Source: Bettongia penicillata ogilbyi (taxonomy: Eukaryota; Chordata; Mammalia; Diprotodontia; Potoroidae). Taken from it: DNA of 64,000 nucleotides. The notes beneath the pieces are model-generated. The model was not told the origin of the DNA. It was given only the letters and a program-made list of their open reading frames with translations, and did not search any database. Positions 56,405-64,000 of this stretch are shown here, one piece after another (positions within the stretch are counted from its first letter, which is position 1; each line of letters starts with the position of its first letter). The stretch lies in contig JAJHZJ010000416.1 of NCBI GenBank assembly GCA_023548195.1, positions 1,880,729-1,944,728 of the forward strand. Direction: 5' to 3'. The position numbers and the translations under genes were made by a program.

Positions 56405-57625
56405 ATTTCATAGGAGCCTATTCAAAGATGCAATTTTTTCTGAATATAAGGGGAAGCTTGGTGCCATTTTACTATGATCCCATAATCTGGGACTGTACGC
56501 TGTACTTCACTAGGATGGTTCACAAGTTGCAGTAGCATTTGGGAACCCCACAAAGTGAATAAATACAGAAAACCATCAAGAAGCTGAGTTCATCCATCCA
56601 TAGTCATTTGCGAGTTCAAATGTCCTGCAACAAACTTGGCACCAGATTCCTAAATTTCATATATTTCTTTGGTATGGCCCACTGCCTTACCACAAAATCA
56701 GACATTAAAAAAGCATTGGTGCTAAATGGTAGAGAAAACAGATGAGAGAATTTGAATAATTCTCTTGACCCCAACAAGCCTCTGAACCCATAAATTCAAT
56801 TTCATGTTTTAAAACAACTCAACAAGCATTTTTAAAGTGTCCATTATGCTTCACTATTTACCTATTGAAATACAATAAGAATGGCCATGTATATACTATA
56901 GAAACAGTACCAACTAATTAATATTGGAAAGTTTGGGGAGAAAAAAGAGAGTACCACACTTTTATGCATGTAAAGCACAAAAATGATATGTATACATGTG
57001 TAAATATAAGTGCATATATTTATCTGTATGTTTATGTGTGTGTATATTTATCACAGTAATCCACAGATGAAATAGGCCATGTACTTGGGAAAGTTTCTTA
57101 TGCCTTAAACCCACTACATAATAGCCCTTCCTTATCCTTAGGGAGATATGCCTAAAATTTTGTTCCAACTCCTGGAAGATAGAAACCCAGCACAGTAACA
57201 ATATATTGGAGGTTCTCCATTCACGTCCTTTGGAACGTCAGTCCTTGATTGCCAAAGGAGATTTGGAGCTGTGTCTTTTGGAAGAAAAGATAACTCAACA
57301 GCAGCACAGCTCTCTTCATCCTAAAGAATAACTTGGTGATAATTCCAACCTTAGATAACTTCTCCTGGGCTTTTAGGATAATCAAAGTGATGTAGGAAAA
57401 AAAAAAACTGAACACTAGAAGAGTTGTTTTAAAGCCCTGTCATTTGTTTGGAAATGTCCTCATTTAGGGACAAAATGGGTCCAGATACGAATGAAGCACT
57501 AGCCTTGTATGTCTCCTGAGTTATATTTAGAACCAGTCTCATCTCTCTCATGGGGGAAATTTTAGCCTGTAATTCTTCTGAGTTGCCAGCAGCAGTAACT
57601 TTAGGTGTGGGATTGTCAACCCCCC
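56405..57625. other. Unique flank
   Basis: About 1.2 kb without recognised repeats; a TG/TA-rich patch at 56985-57055. Confidence 0.4.
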
Positions 57626-57629
57626 CTTT

Positions 57630-57860
57630 CCTCCCGCAGGGTGTGCTAGTCTTACTGAGCCAGCACAGTGCTAACTATATCAGCTATGGCAGTCCAGTGG
57701 GAATTTTTGCTTAAGATTTAGGTTTGAGCCAAGGAGGAGGTTTACACCCACCACTTGGTTGATTAACACTGTTTATTAGCAAGGATAACAAACTGGAACA
57801 CATGTACTTGAACCCACAGGCACCTCTAACTCCAGGATTCCTGTTTACTTCAGATGAGAG
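57630..57860 (-). repeat. Possible LTR fragment
   Basis: On the minus strand it has an AATAAA (plus strand tttatt at about 57772) followed by a compact 150-base end, a layout like an R-U5 region. Weak evidence only. Confidence 0.25.
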
Positions 57861-58200
57861 CTAGGCATCTTCAGCAAAGTAGTTAAAGTGGATGGCTAGT
57901 GAATGAAGAGTTGAATGTCACAGCTCAGTTCAGAATCTGCCCCTATTAAAGAGTCATTTCTCACTTTGATGCACAGTTTATAATGGAGGGGTCAATCAAA
58001 TGAAGGCATACTCTTGCAATTGTCATAAATAAGCTAGTCAGAATAACAACTTATTATTCAGTCAGGTTGTGGAAGTATAACTCATGTCATGAAAGTCAGA
58101 GTAAGTACCTTCTCTTTGGAGGGTAAGAAGAAAAAGAAGTTGTAAACATACAAAAAGGGAAACTTCCAGGCACCCATAAATCAGGGATATAATCAATAGT
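57861..58200. other. Unique flank
   Basis: Nothing recognised. Confidence 0.4.
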
Positions 58201-58204
58201 CAAT

Positions 58205-58835
58205 AAGCATTTTACGAAGTGTCTAGACTGTGTGTATGCCACAGTCAGACGCTGCTAAAAGGTAGGGATACAAAAAAAAGCAAAAGGTGGTCCCTGCTCT
58301 CAAGGAGCTTACAATCTAATGAGAGAGACAACATACAAAAAATGACATAGACATGATATAAATATACATACACACACGTATCTTTGCACATACACATGCG
58401 TGTGTATATATATATATATACACATACATATGATAAATTGGAGATAATTAACAGAGGAAAAGTACTAGCTACTAGCTAGCATTAAGGAAAATATGAAAAG
58501 GTTTCTTATGGGTCATATTTTAGTTGAAACTGGGGAAACCAGGAAGCCAAGGTGAGAATAAAGAAAGTTCCAGGCATGAGGAAAAATAAATGAAAATGTC
58601 CAGAGTCAGAAGATGAAATATCTAGTGTGAGGAAAAGCAAGGAGGCCAATGTCACTGGATCACAGAGTACATGGTGACAGTGTAAGGAGATTAGAAAGGT
58701 AGAAAGGGGCCAGATAATGGAGGGCTTTAAAAACCAAATGAGGGATTTGATATTTGATCCCAGAGGTAAGAAACAGAAAACTTGTTGAAAATATGCTTTA
58801 TATAGGACACACAGGCCTCTGGCCATCAGAGAATC
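58205..58835 (+). repeat. Old interspersed repeat, family unresolved, long copy
   Basis: Reads gtccctgctctcaaggagct, tacaatctaatgagagaga, ccaggcatgaggaaaaataa, ggagggctttaaaaaccaaa. Same family as 14690. A TA/CA microsatellite is inserted at 58355-58430. Confidence 0.6.
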
Positions 58836-58839
58836 AAAG

Positions 58840-59212
58840 GATCACAGAATTTCAGAGTTGAAATGGACCGCAGTGGTCACAACCCATATTTGCAAAATAA
58901 TGTCTTTTACAGCCTGAGAAGTAGTCAACCAGATGTTGCTTGAAGACCTCCAATCAGGGGAATCCACCAGCTGCTAAGGCAGCCTATATTACTTTGGGAT
59001 AGATTTAATTGTTAAGAAGTTTTTTTTCCTTCCATCAAGCCCAAATTTACCTCTGAAACTTCCACCTATTGCCTGAAGTTCTGTCCTCTGGGACCAAGCA
59101 GGACAAATCTAATGTTTCTCACATGACAGTCCTTCAAATACTTGATGGCTGCCGAGTCTCTCCCACCATCTTCCCTTCTACAGGTTAAACAGTCCTACTT
59201 CTGTCAGAGGCT
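58840..59212 (-). repeat. CR1/L3 LINE 3' end
   Basis: Reverse copy: cacagaatttcagagttgaa, caatcaggggaatccaccag, cctgaagttctgtcctctgg, tccttcaaatacttgatggc. Confidence 0.88.
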
Positions 59213-59412
59213 CATGCAACATCATAGATGTAGAGTTGGAAGAAACCTAAGAGTTCCTCTGGTCTAAACTCCTCATTTTACAGAAGAGGAAATGGAAGCT
59301 CAGCATGGTTAAGTGACTTGCCCAAGGTCATTCAAGTATTAGGTGGCAGAGACAAGATTTTAATCTTAGTTGTCTGATCCCAATCCTAGCCTTCTTTCCA
59401 CTGTATCACGTG
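59213..59412 (-). repeat. MIR3-type SINE
   Basis: Reads gagttggaagaaacctaaga, cattttacagaagaggaaat, gtgacttgcccaaggtcatt and the reversed head ctttccactgtatcacgt. Confidence 0.88.
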
Positions 59413-59414
59413 CT

Positions 59415-60090
59415 TGCTCTTCAGGTATGAACTTGAAATTCTTTTTTCATCCTGGTTACAGGGCTATTGATGTTCTCTGACTTATTAATTTTTGTTCTGC
59501 AATATGCCCAGAAGTAAGAGAGGTCTATCTTTTGGGTCAGGAGGACTACTTGGAACAGGAGCAGAAGATTGATTTCATGGTACTTGATTGGCCACCACAG
59601 AGCAAATAGGTTCTTTTTAAAAAAAGAAAACATCTATACTCTCTTGTTTGAAGACCTTGCTATCCCTTGTGTTGGTATTTCTTATTCCTCATTTGTTTTA
59701 AATTCTCCTAAAAAAAAGTGACTGAGTCCCTATTAGTGGTCCTTAGCCATGGGCAAAGAGCCCCTGGGTTCACACACCCTTTAAATTATCCCAACGGCTC
59801 ATGCCTCAAGCTAAATCTATACCTGTTGAAGAAAGAGACATTCTATACAATCGGATAAAGGCATGTTCAGTGGATCCCTCTTTAGAACTGTCTGAACAGT
59901 GTTGGTCTCCCCATACCTCCTCAAACACAGACTTTTGACTTACATAATGATGGATCCATTGCTTAAAATGCTGCTGAAATTTCACTTTTGAATATTCCAA
60001 TGGTGTTAAGTCTTTATCTTTTCTGGTGGAATTGATCTTGGGAAATAGTTAAAAGTCATTTATAACCATTTCTGAATAAGGTGGGCGATC
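59415..60090. other. Unique flank
   Basis: No repeat or exon recognised. Confidence 0.4.
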
Positions 60091-60094
60091 CAAC

Positions 60095-60560
60095 TTGGTA
60101 AAGGATGATTTATAAGGGAGGTGACAGCCTCTCTTTACTGTGCCCTCATCAAACCTTATCTAGAGTCTTGTATTCAGTTCTGGGAGCCACAGTCAAAGAG
60201 GGGCATTTATAAATAGAGAGTGTCCAGTAGAATGCAAGCAAGACTGGCCTTGAGTGTATGACATATGAGGATTGGTTAAAAAAAAACTGACCATGTTTAG
60301 ACTGAAGAAAATAAGATTCAGCAGGTTCATGCTAACTGTCCTCAAATATTTGAAGGGTTATGACATGGAGAAGGAATTAGATGTGTATTGTTAAGCCCCA
60401 GGGCAGATTGTGCAAAGGGTAGAACTTGAAGAGAGGAAAAGTACTTCATCAAGCGTTGGTAAAAGGCAAAATGAACTACAAACCAAAAGGGAAAGGCTTC
60501 TCACATGAAACCAAGGAGAGTGTAACTTGAACTGCCTTGACCTCATTGCTAAATTTTTGT
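60095..60560 (+). repeat. CR1/L3 LINE fragment
   Basis: Plus copy: atcaaaccttatctagagtc, ttgtattcagttctgggagc, gtcctcaaatatttgaaggg, then gtgtaacttgaactgccttg. Confidence 0.8.
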
Positions 60561-62510
60561 AATCACAGAAAAGAGACAAACACAAATCTGATTCAAATTA
60601 AAGGAGAGCAAACAAAAAAGAAAAGAAAAAAAGGAGTCAGAAAAGCCCCAAGATTTTGCCTGAGGTTTGGAACCAGAAAGGTTTATGGGTGCTACAGAGT
60701 CCAATGAGGAGCTAATTAATGCTCCTGGTGAAATGAAGAAATGAAGAATCTCTGATGAAGAAAATCTAGTCCTTGCCAAGAAAACCAACATCAAATTCCC
60801 CTAGTAGGTCTTCTCTTTGAGGAGAGGCTGATGTGGCAATCTTAACCTTCTGATGATGAACATAAGAAAGATGACAAGAACTCAATTTATCACATGGCAG
60901 TCATTGTGTCCCTCAGACTGTAGCTACGTAGAGGAAAGGGAGGAAGGGGTAGCATGGGTTAGTTTTTGGCTATGACTGATGTATCATTCAAAGAGGCAGA
61001 AGAAGGAATAAAAGTAATGGGGGCAGGGCAAGGGAAGATGATCTGATATAATCTAGTTCCATGTCCAGAAGTTTAATATCTTTAAACTATCATTGATTGC
61101 ATAAACAAGGACTATTAGAAACTGTATAGAGCTGTGTCTAAAATGAATGTAACTCCTATTCCAAAACCCATTTGTATGAGACTCTCTTCTTATTGGCAGA
61201 GATTAATATCCTGCCCTATGGGGCACAGCAGAGTTGGTGAGAGGTAAGAGAGCTCTGACCTTCTCCAGTACCCTTTGGGACTCTTCAATCTTTACATCTC
61301 CAGAATTTTTCAAGAAACAAGTCACTTCAAGCACTTCCGGATTTTAGTTTTGAGAGAGAAGATGTGAGAAGCCAACTCCACTTTGAGTTGCTGAAGGGAA
61401 ACTCTCTGGGAAGACATGAGCAGAACTGGCAGTGTTCATCATGTCCCTGTTCTCAGCTAGCTGGAGAATTTCTCCTTAGGTGAGATCCAGGACTCTCTCT
61501 CCCTTGGTTGAGCTGAGTTACACTCTTGCAGTGGGAAAACTTCACTCTGCATTGTCTGGCATATATTCTCTTATGTATACTTTCTCTGATTTCTGTTTGG
61601 CTACCAATTCAGAAAAAAAATGAGTTCTCTTTGCTGTTGGCTATGTGTGTTCATTGTGGAATTAGTATTTGGTAGGCTTTGTATATAAAACTTGAGGTCT
61701 TTATTCTCCCCAATAATAAAGAGAAAATGATCAAAAATTAGACTAATAATATTTAAAGGAGTAAATGAATATAATTCTAGCCTAGTACTAGCTCTCTGAA
61801 GAGAGCAGAGTGGACTCTGCCCCATTTCTTGCTTATCCTCCGGGCAGGAATTAAAGTCTCCCTTTAGAAGAAGAAGAGGCTAGAGATGTCTATTCTGCCT
61901 CCTTTCAATGACAACAACCTGTGGTGAGGCCTCTCTAAATTTGGACTTTAAGCCAAAGTATGTCCTGACTGAATTTAGTGCTATTTCCTCAAAATTGCTC
62001 CAAGAACATTGGAGAGGGAATTATTTTAGGAACTGAGCTAGAGGGGAGGAGAAATATAGAGAGGTTACAATATCTGATATTTAAAGGTACTGATTCTTGA
62101 AGTTGAAGAGATACCCCTTCTCTTTTAACTGAGTTGTTTTAAAATCTCAGCTTGTGTATCCAACCAAAAACATATGGAAGGTGGAGGAAGACGAGGCCAC
62201 TATAACTCTTGGAGCTTTACTGTTTTTCAAAATTCTAAAACTGTTGGTGGTAGCCAGTCTAACACTGAGAGCACAAATTTAATTAGATCAGCACAAAGGT
62301 TAAATGATTTATAACTCTGGGAAGAAAAACAAACTGAACTTTTACCTTGGCAGTGATTCACTTTTTAACAACACAGTTAAAATGAACTTTCTGAAAAAGA
62401 ATCCTGAGAATTGCTTGATATGTGGAATATTCATGCCATTAATCATGATATTTACCAGTTTTCCATATCACCTATAATAGGTCCATACTAGAACTAAATT
62501 GTAAAAATAA
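60561..62510. other. Unique flank, largest repeat-poor block
   Basis: About 1.9 kb in which I recognise no transposon, exon or RNA gene. 61200-61560 has the highest GC here. Its repeat-poor nature is notable, but I can assign no function. Confidence 0.4.
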
Positions 62511-62514
62511 TCAA

Positions 62515-62835
62515 AATCTTCTTTTAAAGAATTTTTAGTCCACATTCAGAGAAAGAACTTGAGTCTGGATAAAGATGGAAGTACATTGTTTACTCTCCTT
62601 TTCTTTTGTTTTTTTGCTTTGTTTCTTCTTGCTCATGGCTTCTCCCATTGATTCTAATTCTTCTTCAGATCATGACTAATGTGAAAATATGTTTAATATG
62701 AATGTATATATAGAGCCTGTATCAGATTGCACATTCTCTGCGGTGGGGGAGAAAAGGGGGTAGGGAAAAATTTTAAATTCAAAATCTTATGAAAGTGAAA
62801 GTTGAAAACTACAAATAAATTACATTAGAAATAAT
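62515..62835 (+). mobile_element. L1 3'UTR with A-rich end
   Basis: Reads ccacattcagagaaagaact, gatcatgactaatgtgaaaa, agcctgtatcagattgcaca and a final A/T-rich tail. Confidence 0.85.
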
Positions 62836-62939
62836 AAATAAAAGCATTTTGGGGCCTCTGTGAAAATTTTGATTAAGTATGAACTTATTACATTTAAACT
62901 TCATACCAAGCTGTTAGTTTTGTCTTAATAAAAATTTAG

Positions 62940-63132
62940 ATTTATAATTTAAAAATAATTTAAGTTCCCTAAAAGCGGAATAGCTTGTCTCAAAAGGTTG
63001 ATGGGTGTGCCTTCTTGGAGGTTTTCAATCACTTATTGCACGTTATAGTGGTAATTCTTTTGGTGTATAGGTTGGACTTGATATCTGCTGAGGTCCCTTG
63101 GAACTCTCAAATTCTGCGATTCTGTGAATAGG
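62940..63132 (+). repeat. CR1/L3 LINE 3' end
   Basis: Reads gcggaatagcttgtctcaaa, gtgccttcttggaggttttc, gctgaggtcccttggaactc, tgcgattctgtgaa. Confidence 0.85.
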
Positions 63133-63134
63133 AG

Positions 63135-63770
63135 CATATGTATAGACAATTACTATAAGAAACTCACTACAACCTTTGGAATGCCTGTGTCTCACATGTG
63201 GAATTATTAAAAGAGCAAAGATATGGAAGAAGATCCTCAAATGTCATTTTCCAGAAAAAAAACTTGTCATATTTTCTGTTGTTAATGAGTAAGTGTCAGC
63301 TTTCAAAAGAAAAATAAGTACTTCCCTCTCCTACTAACCTTTCTTCTGGGTTGGCTTTTTAAAAATCTCTCTAGATTCAATCCAATAAATTCAATTTAAC
63401 AAACATTTAAGCATCTACTCTTTACAAAATATTGGAATGTATGTGTTCCTTGTCAGTCCCCATGCTTGATTTTAGGTGAATTTTTTCTCTGATTCTGTTT
63501 TTTCTCTCTGCCACCTAACCTTCTATTATTTTCCATTCTTTTATCTAGTCATTCCCCAATTGTCAGGACTAGCAATCCCATGATTATCAGGTTAATGTTT
63601 TCTGAAAATATTAAGGAACAGAAAATGTGAATGTAATGTTGATTATGACAAGCAAATTTATTAATACTGAAAGAACATGTAGCTAAGCCATAGTCATAGG
63701 ATATTGTTTCACTGTATCCCAAGATTTAATATCCCTGAAGAATCTTTTGTTAGTCAGAGAAGAGGCTATG
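63135..63770. other. Unique flank
   Basis: No feature recognised. Confidence 0.45.
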
Positions 63771-63776
63771 ATTATA

Positions 63777-63816
<40 letters not shown>

Positions 63817-63912
63817 AAGACAGAGACAGAGACAGACAGAGACAGAGAGAGACAGAGACAGGGAGAGAGACAGAAACAAAACATAGACATAGAGAGAGAG
63901 AGAGGCAGAGAG
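63777..63912 (+). repeat. (GT)n followed by (GA/GACA)n microsatellite
   Basis: About 11 GT units, then a long purine-rich GAGA/GACAGA tract. Overlapping long open frames on both strands are artefacts. Confidence 0.95.
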
Positions 63913-64000
63913 AGAGCATACTTGGGTACTCTCACAGTGGGAAAATGAAGATAAAGGTAATATCCAGATAATGATTTTCCATGGTCATATTTTTTTTCTT

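Noticed and set aside
63683..63971. Several Ser/Leu- and Arg/Glu-rich open frames
   Set aside because: All are translations of the GT/GA microsatellite on the two strands.
30611..64000. Exons of a neighbouring gene such as CNRIP1, known near PLEK in human
   Set aside because: No frame resembling it was found. The neighbour is probably beyond the window, and exons shorter than I can recognise cannot be excluded.

Overview
The window looks like marsupial (metatherian) nuclear DNA. It is AT-rich and CpG-poor, and most of it is interspersed repeats of marsupial type: tRNA-headed SINEs with RTE-like tails, MIR-type CORE-SINEs, L2 and CR1/L3 LINE pieces, marsupial L1 ends, a BovB-like RTE fragment and hAT MITEs. 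The class assignment rests on recognised repeat families and one gene. I cannot name the species from sequence alone, although an opossum-like genome fits well.

The only protein-coding gene I can support is PLEK (pleckstrin), on the minus strand. Six coding exons are readable at 30213-30254, 12123-12278, 9306-9487, 5438-5529, 1574-1758 and 501-605. All have GT-AG borders and together they give residues 1-254 in one continuous frame. They encode the first PH domain, the PKC-phosphorylated linker (Ser113/Thr114/Ser117), the DEP domain and the first residues of the second PH domain. The last exons, carrying most of the C-terminal PH domain, lie to the left of base 1. Pleckstrin is the major PKC substrate of platelets and leukocytes. 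It binds phosphoinositides at the plasma membrane and influences actin organisation and secretion.

Layout: 1-12.3 kb holds exons 6 to 2 and their introns, with MIR, SINE and L2 pieces. 12.3-30.2 kb is the large first intron, with L2, two head-to-head L1 pieces, CR1/L3, a Tc1/mariner-like element and a locally duplicated 0.4-0.6 kb segment. 30.2-30.6 kb is the exon 1/promoter area. 30.6-64 kb is upstream flank in which I find no exons, only nested repeats and unique sequence.

The most notable structure is in the flank. At 37677-39707 a full-length 107-nt U6 snRNA copy is fused directly to a 5'-truncated L1 and bounded by an 8-bp target-site duplication. This is the signature of a U6-L1 chimera made by template switching during L1 reverse transcription. 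It sits inside one copy of a marsupial repeat whose neighbouring copy at about 37.0 kb shows the uninterrupted site. I see no sign of a new gene system, CRISPR array, operon or other organised accessory locus; the interest is in transposon history and in PLEK itself.
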